From an uncultured Muribaculaceae bacterium (lineage in GTDB: Bacteria > Bacteroidota > Bacteroidia > Bacteroidales > Muribaculaceae): a DNA stretch of 8,064 nucleotides. Location: the NCBI GenBank assembly GCA_910586175.1, contig CAJUIJ010000111.1:1-8064 (forward strand), read 5' to 3'. Numbering within the stretch: position 1 is the stretch's first letter; every line of letters starts with the position of its first letter. Shown here piece by piece: positions 1 to 6,627 of the stretch. The position numbers and the translations under genes are program-made. The notes beneath the pieces were generated by a model. The model saw nothing but the letters and a program-made list of their open reading frames with translations, did no database searches and was not told the origin of the DNA.

Positions 1-88
1 ATATTGTTTTTCCAAATATTTTAAATTCAAGTTCCGTAAGTTGTAATCAACCTATTGGACTCTATAATGGACTCTCAGTTTATAATCA

Positions 89-120
89 TTTGCAAGTCTG
101 CTCTATTTTTGCTAAATTTG
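89..120 (+). promoter_or_regulatory. Housekeeping promoter of the yicC-gmk-nadD operon
   Basis: A TTTG element at 89-92 is followed after exactly 20 bases by TAAATTTG at 113-120. This fits the Bacteroidetes primary sigma factor consensus (TTTG, 19-21 bases, TAnnTTTG). Transcription would start near 126, giving a leader of roughly 80 bases before yicC. The sequence before 89 is AT-rich and shows no gene; it holds two copies of TGGACTCT (56-63 and 68-75), with a related TGGACTC at 145-151. The start site is inferred, not measured. Confidence 0.7.
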
Positions 121-142
121 CGGTTAGAGTATTGCTTGCGTG

Positions 143-172
143 ATTGGACTCACTCCAATGTCCGGATACCGG
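143..172 (+). promoter_or_regulatory. Two short inverted repeats in the yicC leader
   Basis: Within the predicted untranslated leader, ATTGGA (143-148) and TCCAAT (154-159) form a perfect 6-bp inverted repeat around a 5-base spacer. Just downstream, CCGG (162-165) and CCGG (169-172) can pair around ATA. They could form small RNA hairpins or be a protein site. Both are short enough to occur by chance, and no T-run follows, so this is not a terminator. Confidence 0.25.
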
Positions 173-204
173 CAAGCTCTCATGACAATCAAACACTCTG
201 AATA

Positions 205-1095
205 ATGATACTTTCGATGACCGGCTTTGGCCGTGGCTCCGCTTCCTCTCTCCATAAGAAATTTACAGTCGATGTGAAGTCGCTCAATTCCAAGCAACTC
301 GACCTGATGGTCCGTGTGCCGGCCCAATATAAGGAGGTTGAACTTGAAGCCCGCAACCATGTGGCTGCGAAGCTCGAACGTGGCAAGGTAGAACTCAATG
401 CTGTGTGTGAGAATATTGGTGAGGAAGCCCCCGTGCATATCAATATTGATACACTTGCGGCTTACAAGACCCAAATCGAGGAGATGGCCGTCAGACTCTC
501 GCTCCCCCAACCCTCCGACTGGTATTCAACGCTGCTGCGTCTACCTGATGCCTTGAAAACAGACTCTTCGGAGCTCTCAGAAGAAGATGTCAAGGCTTTT
601 CTTGATGCAGTGGATGCCGCTCTAAATGCTCTCGTGGATTTCCGTATCACCGAGGGACGAAAACTCCATTCGTTCTTTGTTACTAAAATCGAGAATATCG
701 CCCGCCTCCTTGGTGAAGTGGATAAGTTTGAAAACGATAGGGTGCCCAAGATTAAGGCACGCCTTGAGGAACAACTCTCTAAACTCCCCGCCATCGACTA
801 TGATAAAGGTAGACTTGAGCAAGAACTGATATTCTATATCGAGAAACTCGATGTGACAGAGGAGAAAACCCGCTTGCGTGCGCATCTCGCATATTTTCTT
901 GATACTCTCGGTGGCGCAGACGATGAGTTGCCGACACAAGGTCAAGGCAAAAAACTCGGTTTCATTGCACAGGAGATGGGCCGAGAGATAAATACGCTTG
1001 GTTCTAAGTCAAATCAGGCAGAGATGCAGAAGCTCGTGGTGATGATGAAAGATGAGCTCGAACAAATTAAGGAGCAGGTGCTCAATGTGTTGTAA
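205..1095 (+). CDS. yicC: YicC/YloC family endoribonuclease
   Basis: This 296-residue protein has the usual length and both signature ends of the YicC family. The N-terminus carries SMTGFGR at residues 4-10. The C-terminal DUF1732 part has DVTEEKTRLRAHL at 216-228 and a conserved block at 248-270 (KKLGFIAQEMGRE, then NTLGSKSN). Family members studied in Escherichia coli and Bacillus subtilis are cytoplasmic RNases linked to small-RNA and mRNA turnover; that role here rests on homology. The chosen ATG gives the standard M-I-x-SMTGFGR start; no clear Shine-Dalgarno precedes it, as is normal in Bacteroidota. It is the first gene after the promoter at 89-120, and gmk follows after 31 bases. The yicC-gmk pairing is widespread in bacteria, which supports both calls. 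No truncation or odd residue is seen. Confidence 0.95.
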   Translation: MILSMTGFGRGSASSLHKKFTVDVKSLNSKQLDLMVRVPAQYKEVELEARNHVAAKLERGKVELNAVCENIGEEAPVHINIDTLAAYKTQIEEMAVRLSLPQPSDWYSTLLRLPDALKTDSSELSEEDVKAFLDAVDAALNALVDFRITEGRKLHSFFVTKIENIARLLGEVDKFENDRVPKIKARLEEQLSKLPAIDYDKGRLEQELIFYIEKLDVTEEKTRLRAHLAYFLDTLGGADDELPTQGQGKKLGFIAQEMGREINTLGSKSNQAEMQKLVVMMKDELEQIKEQVLNVL

Positions 1096-1126
1096 TAAAC
1101 GTTATTGTCTGGGATAATATCAGGTT

Positions 1127-1699
1127 ATGAAGAAAGGTAAAATCATAATACTATCGGCACCTTCAGGCACAGGTAAGTCCACCATCATATCTCGTCTTAT
1201 GGAAATGCCCGAGTTGAAACTCGGGTTTTCAATATCGGCCACAAGCCGTGCACCGCGCGGCGCCGAGCAGCACGGACGTGAATATTTCTTCCTCTCACCC
1301 GAAGAGTTCAGCTGCCGGGTAGATGCCGGCGAATTTGTGGAGTGGGAAGAGGTGTATGCCGGCACTTGCTATGGCACCCTGCGCAGCGAGGTGACTCGCG
1401 TCACAGACTCTGGCAATAACCTAATCATGGATATTGACGTGAAGGGCGCTCTCAATGTGAAGCGGCAATATGGCGACGAAGCCCTGGCGATTTTCATACT
1501 CCCTCCGAGCGTTGAAGAACTTGAACGCCGACTACGGGCAAGAAACACCGATAGCGAGGACTCACTGCGACGCCGCATAGACAAGGCGGAGACAGAACTC
1601 TCATATGCCGATAAGTTTGATTGCCGTGTGGTGAACGATAATCTCGACGATGCAGTGGCCGAAACCGCTGCACTGGTTCGTAAGTTTGCCGCAATATGA
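1127..1699 (+). CDS. gmk: Guanylate kinase
   Basis: Guanylate kinase transfers phosphate from ATP to GMP, giving GDP for RNA, DNA and nucleotide signalling; it acts in the cytoplasm. The 190-residue length is typical. The P-loop is SAPSGTGKST at residues 10-19. GMP-binding elements follow: SISATSRAPR (35-44), GREYFF (50-55) and EWEEVYAGTCYGT (72-84). The Walker B-like strand is DIDVKGA (102-108). The lid carries RLRARNTDSED (135-145) with arginines at 148-150; ARNTD replaces the more usual RGRGTE/D-like wording, a mild variant unlikely to abolish activity. AGG at 1122-1124 could be a weak ribosome site. The stop codon overlaps the nadD start in an ATGA, so the two genes are probably translationally coupled. 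Confidence 0.97.
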   Translation: MKKGKIIILSAPSGTGKSTIISRLMEMPELKLGFSISATSRAPRGAEQHGREYFFLSPEEFSCRVDAGEFVEWEEVYAGTCYGTLRSEVTRVTDSGNNLIMDIDVKGALNVKRQYGDEALAIFILPPSVEELERRLRARNTDSEDSLRRRIDKAETELSYADKFDCRVVNDNLDDAVAETAALVRKFAAI

Positions 1700-2274
1700 T
1701 ACGCACGGCTCTCTTCGGTGGCAGTTTCGACCCGATTCACATGGGGCATGCGATGGTTGCCAATTTCGTGGCGCAATGCGGTCTCGTGGATGAAGTCTGG
1801 CTTATGCCCGGACGGGTAAACCCTCTGAAGTGTGCCGCTCCTCCCGCCCCCGAATCTCACCGTGTGGAGATGTGTCGCCTCGTGGCGCAAGATTGTACAC
1901 ACACCGTGGTTTCAGAAGTGGAATTGTCGCTCCCTTCTCCCTCATACACTTCGCAGACCGTAAGGCATCTTCTCTCAGCATATCCCGACCGCAAGTTCTC
2001 GCTGCTGATAGGCTCTGACAATTGGCTCTGCTTTAACCGTTGGCGTGAGTATGATTGGCTGTTGAACCATATTGAAGTGATTATTTATCCACGACCTGGA
2101 TACGAGGTCAATAAAGATGAATTGCCAGAAGGAGTCAGCCTGCTTGAAGATGCGCCGCAAGTGCTGATGTCATCCACGTTTGCCAGAGCCGGGCTTGCCG
2201 GTGGCTTGAACATGAACTTCTTTCTCCCCTCTAAAGTTATCAATTATATATCTAATCATCAACTCTATGGATAA
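1696..2274 (+). CDS. nadD: Nicotinate-nucleotide adenylyltransferase
   Basis: NadD joins nicotinate mononucleotide and ATP into deamido-NAD, the penultimate step of NAD synthesis. The 192-residue protein starts with the nucleotidyltransferase motif GGSFDPIHMGH (8-18). It also has LIGSDNW (104-110) followed by RWREYDWLL (115-123), YPRPGY (131-136), and a late SSTFAR (159-164) matching the family ISSTxIR element with Ala in place of Ile. The C-terminus V-x-x-YI-x-x-x-x-LY is also characteristic. The start codon lies in the ATGA shared with gmk, and the last 8 bases overlap the next gene. The gmk-nadD order is common in Bacteroidota. NadD is usually essential unless NAD precursors are salvaged by another route, so the gene is expected to be functional. 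Confidence 0.96.
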   Translation: MIRTALFGGSFDPIHMGHAMVANFVAQCGLVDEVWLMPGRVNPLKCAAPPAPESHRVEMCRLVAQDCTHTVVSEVELSLPSPSYTSQTVRHLLSAYPDRKFSLLIGSDNWLCFNRWREYDWLLNHIEVIIYPRPGYEVNKDELPEGVSLLEDAPQVLMSSTFARAGLAGGLNMNFFLPSKVINYISNHQLYG

Positions 2275-2791
2275 CACAGAACTGAAATCCGAGTTGCTCG
2301 CAGTCACCTCGCTGGCCGCAGGCTATTGCTCGTTGCTCGAGAATGCCCGCTCCATGGAGCGAGCCGATTTTCTTGCAGAATTGCTCGCTGACCTTCCGAA
2401 ACTCTACGCCTCATTCCTGCAACTTGATGCGCAAGATGGCAACGAACCGCTCGATTACGAGTATTTCCCGGAATACGTAGACGAAGTGTTCTATGACAGT
2501 GTGCGCCGCAATGTGGAGACGTTGCTCGGTCCGGATGATATATTTCTTGAGACTTTCGAGGAGGATATGAAATATAGCGACACACCGATAGCGGCAAGTA
2601 TATCGGAGTGTCTTGCCGACATATTCCAGCCGCTCTATAATTTCATCTCTGTTGTGAAAGAGTCGGAAGGGGAACAGTCATTGGCTGCATACCGCGATTG
2701 CCGCGAGGCCTTCGCCTCTTATTGGGCGCAGACTCTGTGCAATGTGCTGAGAGCCTTGAATCACCTTTATTTCAACCCCACAGAACAATAA
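2267..2791 (+). CDS. DUF5063 domain protein of unknown function
   Basis: This 174-residue, acidic, mostly helical protein matches my recollection of the DUF5063 family found in Bacteroidota. The recognisable core runs from about residue 68 to 126: PEYVDEVFYDSVRRNVETLL, then GPDDIFLETFEEDMKYSD and ASISECLADIFQPLYNF. No signal peptide, membrane segment, metal site or catalytic motif is visible, so it should be cytoplasmic. Its start codon lies inside the last codons of nadD (8-base overlap), implying coupled translation and a tight link to the gmk-nadD operon. The M18 aminopeptidase begins 27 bases later. The function is unknown; the overlap suggests co-expression with NAD synthesis but does not show a role in it. 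Confidence 0.85.
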   Translation: MDNTELKSELLAVTSLAAGYCSLLENARSMERADFLAELLADLPKLYASFLQLDAQDGNEPLDYEYFPEYVDEVFYDSVRRNVETLLGPDDIFLETFEEDMKYSDTPIAASISECLADIFQPLYNFISVVKESEGEQSLAAYRDCREAFASYWAQTLCNVLRALNHLYFNPTEQ

Positions 2792-2818
2792 TTAACCCGA
2801 AACCTAAAAACTCAAATT

Positions 2819-4159
2819 ATGTCAAACAACTATATAGAGATGTTGCTTAATGACCTTTCGGTCTCGACATGCAACTTCACGGCTGTGGAGCAAATCATAG
2901 CCACCCTTTATGAATACGGATTCGAAGAGCTCGACGAGTCTGAAACCTGGCAAATCAGGCCCGGTGGCAAGTATTTCGTGGTAAAGAATGCCACTGCGGT
3001 ATTCGCATTTGTGGCAGGCTCAGCTGCAATAGAGGAGGCGGGTATCAGGATTGTCTCCGCTCATACCGATAGCCCATGCTTCAAACTCAAACCCAATTGC
3101 GAAATCTATGGTGATGGGGGAGTAGTGTCGCTCAATGTGGAGAAATATGGTGGCGGCATAATGTACACTTGGTTTGACCGCCCTCTCAGTATGGCCGGAC
3201 GTGTCGTGCTCCGTACCCCTGGCACACTGTGGCCAGACTCTCTCGTAATCGACCTTCAGGAGCCGGTGGCCACAATACCGCATCTCGCCATACATTTCAA
3301 TCGGGCGGTCAACGATGGGAATCCCCTCTCCGTGCAGAAGGATATGAAACCGGTGATGGGTTGGTTCAGCGACGATGAGTTGATGGCTTTCCGCGAAAAC
3401 GGAGGCTTGATAAAGACCATCCTCGCGGCTGCCATACGCAAGGATTATGCCGATGAATATCCCGACGTGACCCCCGACGATATCCTCGACTTCGAGATGG
3501 CTCTCTATCCGGTAGAGAAAGCATCGCTCGCGGGCATAGGAGGCTCCATGATTCAGTCTGCACGCATAGATGATCTCTCCATGGCATACACTGCGCTCTA
3601 TGCGCTGCTCGATACCTGCGACACTCCTTGCGAGACAACCCGAATAGTGGCACTGTTTGACAATGAGGAGACCGGCTCCGGCACTAAGCAAGGCGCGGCT
3701 TCGCCGGTGCTTCGTCACATCATAGAGCGTCTATGCCTATGCACATCGGCCAATCAGCAGGCCTTTTATATGGCTCTTGCCAACTCGTTCATGATTTCGG
3801 CAGACGATGCTCACGGTTGGCATCCCAACTACAGCGAACGTTATGATCCGACCAACCATCCCGTGCTTGGAGGTGGCCCCGTGGTCAAGATTAATGCCAA
3901 TTGCAAATATATGACTGATGCAGTAGGAGCCGGGGTGTTCCATTCACTCTGCGAAAAGGCAGGAGTCAATATGCAATATTTTGTAAATCATGCAGATGTG
4001 GCAGGTGGAAGTACCCTCGGTAATATATCTTCGTCACAACTCGACATTGATGGTGTCGACGTGGGTTGTGCCATCTGGGCCATGCACTCTGCCAGAGAAA
4101 CAGCATCGGTATCAGACCACCTCGATATGATAAAAGTATTCAAAGAGTTCTTCAAATAA
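2819..4159 (+). CDS. M18 family aminopeptidase (aspartyl aminopeptidase type)
   Basis: This is a two-zinc cytoplasmic aminopeptidase of the M18 family, which removes N-terminal residues, typically Asp or Glu, from peptides and forms large tetrahedral oligomers. At 446 residues it has the family length. All expected site residues are visible: His82 and Asp84 in SAHTDSP (80-86), bridging Asp251 in RIDDLSM (249-255), Glu283 (base) and Glu284 (zinc) in DNEETGS (281-287), Asp329 in SADDAHGWHPNY (327-338), and His423 in AMHSARE (421-427). The central insert at about 95-235 matches the M18 oligomerisation domain. Substrate preference cannot be read from sequence. It follows the DUF5063 gene by 27 bases with no visible promoter between, so it is probably the last gene of the first operon. 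No hairpin terminator follows it. Confidence 0.93.
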   Translation: MSNNYIEMLLNDLSVSTCNFTAVEQIIATLYEYGFEELDESETWQIRPGGKYFVVKNATAVFAFVAGSAAIEEAGIRIVSAHTDSPCFKLKPNCEIYGDGGVVSLNVEKYGGGIMYTWFDRPLSMAGRVVLRTPGTLWPDSLVIDLQEPVATIPHLAIHFNRAVNDGNPLSVQKDMKPVMGWFSDDELMAFRENGGLIKTILAAAIRKDYADEYPDVTPDDILDFEMALYPVEKASLAGIGGSMIQSARIDDLSMAYTALYALLDTCDTPCETTRIVALFDNEETGSGTKQGAASPVLRHIIERLCLCTSANQQAFYMALANSFMISADDAHGWHPNYSERYDPTNHPVLGGGPVVKINANCKYMTDAVGAGVFHSLCEKAGVNMQYFVNHADVAGGSTLGNISSSQLDIDGVDVGCAIWAMHSARETASVSDHLDMIKVFKEFFK

Positions 4160-4178
4160 TATTTTTTTGTTAATTTTG
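4148..4178 (+). promoter_or_regulatory. Probable tig promoter
   Basis: TAATTTTG at 4171-4178 matches the Bacteroidetes -7 element TAnnTTTG. A weak upstream element, TTC at 4148-4150, lies 20 bases before it and overlaps the end of the aminopeptidase gene. Transcription would start near 4184-4188, leaving about 200 untranslated bases before tig. The T-run at 4162-4168 is part of this AT-rich promoter; no stem precedes it, so it is not read as a terminator. Confidence 0.5.
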
Positions 4179-4200
4179 CATTTCGTTTGTTAATTCGTAT

Positions 4201-4330
4201 TGCAATCGGCACTCTCATCTTGTTATCTACGTGTAGCGGTGCAGGCAAGAAACGCCTCGCGAAGCCACCGGGAGGGAGGAGCCTCCGGCGACGACAACAA
4301 TAGGTCTTAGCTTAAGGCAAAGCCGATGCA
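4201..4330 (+). promoter_or_regulatory. Putative structured RNA leader upstream of tig
   Basis: TGCAATCGGC (4201-4210) pairs with GCCGATGCA (4322-4330) as a 9-bp helix with one bulged A, enclosing about 110 bases. Inside is a GC-rich block unlike the AT-rich flanks. CCGG-g-AGG (4268-4275) pairs with CCTCCGG (4282-4288) around the loop GAGGAG. Smaller stems are AGGC/GCCT (4243-4246/4254-4257), CTTA/TAAG (4306-4309/4313-4316), and CGGTG/CACCG (4237-4241/4266-4270). The last shares three bases with the main hairpin, so the two cannot fully coexist. No T-run follows, so it is not a terminator. It does not match a riboswitch class I know. A regulatory leader or processed small RNA are both possible; the fold was made by eye. 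Confidence 0.45.
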
Positions 4331-4389
4331 GACAATTGACTTACGAATCTTGACAAAGACAATTTATCATAAACATCATATTCTAAGAA

Positions 4390-5757
4390 ATGAAAATAGA
4401 TTATGTAAAGATCAACGATGTGACCGGTGAAATCGCCATCAACATCGTGGAGAGCGATTACGCTGACAAAGTAAAGAAACAGCTCAAGGAAATAGGCAAA
4501 AAACGTCCCGAGCCGGGTTTCCGTGCAGGTCATGTGCCCGCATCTATCCTTGAGAAGAAATATGGACAGGCTGTGAAATACGATGTCATCAACGACCTCG
4601 TAGGCGAGAGCTTGTTCGAATATATCAAGGAGAATGAGCTCAATGTGCTCGGCAATCCTATTCCCGACAAGGAAAATGTGATCAATGAGGACACCAAGGA
4701 GTTCAATCTCAAGTTTAAGGTTGGTTTGGCTCCCGAGCTTAACTTCACTGCCGACAAGAATCTCCATGTGCCTTATTACAACATCCAGGTTACCGATGAG
4801 ATGGTGGACCGTCAGGATGAGGCTCTCCGTCGCCGCTTCGGCAAGCAGGAACCGGGTGATGAGGTGGATGCATCTGCCCTTGTCAAGGGTGTCATCACCG
4901 AACTCAACGAGGATGGCTCTGTCAAGGAAGATGGTGTCGTTGTGGAGAATGGTATCGTAGCTCCACAGTACTTCAAGTCAGAAGAGCAGCGCAATCTTTT
5001 CATCGGCAAGAAAGTTGGTGACAAGCTCACTTTCAACCCCGCTGCCACTTGTGAGGCTAACCCCACTGAACTCTCTTCGATGCTGAATCTTCCTAAAGAG
5101 GAGGCTGAGGCTCATCAGGGAGATTTCAGTTTCGAGATTAAGGAGATTATCGTGCTCAAACCGGCTGAGCTTGGTGAGGAGTATTACAAGGATGTGTTTG
5201 GCGACGATGTGAAGGATGAGGCTCAGTATCGCGATGCTGTGAAGAAGATGATTGAATCTTCACTCAAAGGTGACCAGAATTTCCGCTTCACAATCGATGC
5301 TCAGAACGCAATCGAGAATGCGATTGGCCAAGTGCAGCTTCCCGACGATATCCTCAAGGAGTTCCTTATCAGCCGCAATGAGCAGCTCAATGCTGACAAT
5401 ATTGACAACGAGTATCCCGAAATACGCAAGCAGCTCGTATGGGATATCGAGAAGAGCGGTGTGATGAAGCAGCTCGATGTTAAGGTCAACGAGGAGGATA
5501 TGCTCGCTACTGCACGTCTTGTGGCTCAGAACCAGTTCGCACAGTATGGCATGTCGAATGTGCCCGAGGATACCCTCAATCACTATGCCGCTGAAATCCT
5601 CAAGGATGAGAAGGCTAACAACCAGATCGCCAACCAGACTGCCGACATGAAGTTCTTCGCAGCTCTGCAGGAGGCCGTGACTCTCGACAACAAGGATGTT
5701 ACCGTTGATGAGTTCAACGCTCTCTTCAAATCAGAGGCGGCTGAGGCTAACGCTTAA
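4390..5757 (+). CDS. tig: Trigger factor, ribosome-associated chaperone
   Basis: Trigger factor binds the ribosome at the exit tunnel and shields new chains during folding. The 455-residue protein has three parts: the N-terminal ribosome-binding domain (about 1-115) with signature GFRAGHVP at 43-50, at the same positions as the E. coli GFRKGK signature; a middle segment (about 150-250) in the place of the FKBP-type prolyl isomerase domain; and the long helical C-terminal chaperone domain (about 255-450). Glu1-rich acidic composition is typical of Bacteroidota homologues. The middle domain lacks the FKBP-like IPGFE wording, so isomerase activity is doubtful. It has its own promoter and leader upstream and a strong terminator downstream, but sits next to clpP-clpX in the order tig-clpP-clpX widespread in bacteria. 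Tandem stops (TAA TAA) close the frame. Confidence 0.95.
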   Translation: MKIDYVKINDVTGEIAINIVESDYADKVKKQLKEIGKKRPEPGFRAGHVPASILEKKYGQAVKYDVINDLVGESLFEYIKENELNVLGNPIPDKENVINEDTKEFNLKFKVGLAPELNFTADKNLHVPYYNIQVTDEMVDRQDEALRRRFGKQEPGDEVDASALVKGVITELNEDGSVKEDGVVVENGIVAPQYFKSEEQRNLFIGKKVGDKLTFNPAATCEANPTELSSMLNLPKEEAEAHQGDFSFEIKEIIVLKPAELGEEYYKDVFGDDVKDEAQYRDAVKKMIESSLKGDQNFRFTIDAQNAIENAIGQVQLPDDILKEFLISRNEQLNADNIDNEYPEIRKQLVWDIEKSGVMKQLDVKVNEEDMLATARLVAQNQFAQYGMSNVPEDTLNHYAAEILKDEKANNQIANQTADMKFFAALQEAVTLDNKDVTVDEFNALFKSEAAEANA

Positions 5758-5784
5758 TAAGACCAAGGCATCAAGTTGCTCGAT

Positions 5785-5801
5785 TTGGCACACTTTTTGC
5801 A
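5785..5801 (+). promoter_or_regulatory. Candidate sigma-54 (RpoN) promoter for clpP-clpX
   Basis: TTGGCAC (5785-5791), five bases, then TTGCA (5797-5801) matches the -24/-12 consensus YTGGCACrNNNNTTGCW. The invariant GG (5787-5788) and GC (5799-5800) are separated by exactly 10 bases. It points toward clpP. A start about 12 bases past the GC would fall near 5812, inside the left arm of the tig terminator hairpin. Sigma-54 requires an activator ATPase; no activator site could be identified, and any would probably lie inside the 3' end of tig. No other match this good was noticed in the window. Confidence 0.55.
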
Positions 5802-5808
5802 GATAAAC

Positions 5809-5848
5809 AATCAACTCCGCACTTTTAGCGGAGTTGATTTGTTATTTT
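5809..5848 (+). terminator. Intrinsic terminator after tig
   Basis: AATCAACTCCGC (5809-5820) and GCGGAGTTGATT (5828-5839) form a perfect 12-bp stem around a 7-base loop. It is followed by a T-rich stretch with interruptions (TTTGTTATTTT region). It lies about 50 bases past the tig stop and separates tig transcription from clpP. The A-rich left flank could allow some function in the opposite direction. Confidence 0.85.
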
Positions 5849-5876
5849 ATTGTGAGATTATTTGCCCTTAGTTTTG
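5846..5876 (+). promoter_or_regulatory. Probable housekeeping promoter of clpP-clpX
   Basis: TAGTTTTG at 5869-5876 fits the Bacteroidetes -7 element TAnnTTTG. The upstream element is weak: only TTT at 5846-5848 lies at the proper distance of 20 bases. Transcription would begin near 5883, about 40 bases before clpP. Together with the sigma-54-like site at 5785-5801, this suggests two promoters serving one operon. Confidence 0.4.
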
Positions 5877-5922
5877 TTGTGGCATATGATTTCACCAGCA
5901 AGTCTGAAATAAATATAAAGAT

Positions 5923-6627
5923 ATGACAAACGATTTTAGAAATTTTGCCGTCAATCATCTCGGCATGAGTTCAAACACTCTCGACTCATATGCACGTGCC
6001 ATGCACCGCGCAGGTGTCGGTCCCACTGCCGACTATATGAATCCCTATATTCTTGAAGAGCGTCAACTTAATGTGACTCAGATGGATGTGTTCTCGCGCC
6101 TGATGATGGACCGAATCATATTCCTCGGCACGCAGGTCTCTGACCAGAGTGCCAATATCATACAGGCTCAGCTTCTTTATCTTGACTCAGTAGATCCGGA
6201 GAAGGATATCAGCCTCTATATCAACTCTCCCGGCGGATCTGTGTATGCCGGTCTCGGCATATATGACACCATGCAATATATCAACTCTGATGTCTCGACA
6301 ATCTGTACGGGCATGGCTGCATCGATGGCTGCCGTTTTGCTCGTTGCAGGAGAGAAGGGCAAACGTTTCGCATTGCCTCACTCCAGAGTCATGATTCATC
6401 AGCCCATGGGTGGAATTCAGGGTCAGGCTTCGGATATCGAGATTACCGCCCGCGAGATTCTTAAGCTCAAAGATGAACTTTACCGTATCATCTCCGAACA
6501 TAGCGGACAGCCCTTCGACAAGGTGGCTGCCGATTCCGACCGTGACTACTGGATGATAGCCCCGGAAGCGAAGGAATATGGTATGATCGACAAGGTGCTT
6601 ATAAATCCACGCAAAGAAGATAAGTGA
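5923..6627 (+). CDS. clpP: ATP-dependent Clp protease proteolytic subunit
   Basis: ClpP forms the tetradecameric serine protease barrel that degrades proteins unfolded by ClpX. The catalytic triad is visible: Ser134 in GMAASMAA (130-137), His159 in MIHQPMGG (157-164), and Asp208 in DSDRDYW (204-210). The substrate-binding strand NSPGGSVYAG (101-110) is intact. The protein has 234 residues, and triad spacing is identical to E. coli ClpP, but Ser134 is 37 residues later than in the mature E. coli enzyme. The extra N-terminus (about 1-37) is probably a propeptide or extension, with TADYMNPYILEERQ leading into the conserved body. The ATG at 5923 was kept because DFRNFAVNHLGM resembles Bacteroides ClpP starts as I remember them. 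The stop codon adjoins the clpX start. Confidence 0.96.
   Translation: MTNDFRNFAVNHLGMSSNTLDSYARAMHRAGVGPTADYMNPYILEERQLNVTQMDVFSRLMMDRIIFLGTQVSDQSANIIQAQLLYLDSVDPEKDISLYINSPGGSVYAGLGIYDTMQYINSDVSTICTGMAASMAAVLLVAGEKGKRFALPHSRVMIHQPMGGIQGQASDIEITAREILKLKDELYRIISEHSGQPFDKVAADSDRDYWMIAPEAKEYGMIDKVLINPRKEDK

Noticed and set aside
63..68. TATAAT resembling an E. coli -10 box
   Set aside because: Bacteroidetes primary sigma factors use TAnnTTTG, and no matching upstream element is present. The promoter at 89-120 fits far better.
3020..3718. 232-codon open frame on the minus strand inside the aminopeptidase gene
   Set aside because: It mirrors a strongly conserved M18 gene, its translation resembles no family I know, and no promoter is visible. 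Treated as a shadow of the coding strand, like the other minus-strand frames.
4161..4168. T-run just after the aminopeptidase stop as a terminator
   Set aside because: No stable stem precedes it, and the T-run belongs to the AT-rich tig promoter region.
4268..4283. CCGGGAGGGAGGAGCC resembles the SRP RNA motif CCGGAAGGAAGCAGCC
   Set aside because: The invariant A residues are replaced by G, the matching GUCAGG strand is missing, and the segment pairs as a different local hairpin.
4331..4364. GACAATT repeated at 4331-4337 and 4358-4364, with TTGAC also repeated (4336-4340, 4350-4354), before tig
   Set aside because: Units are short in an AT-rich leader, with no pairing partner or promoter context. 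Probably chance.
6624..6626. GTG as the clpX start codon
   Set aside because: The next codon is ATG, and starting there gives a normal ClpX N-terminus. The difference is one residue and cannot be settled from sequence alone.
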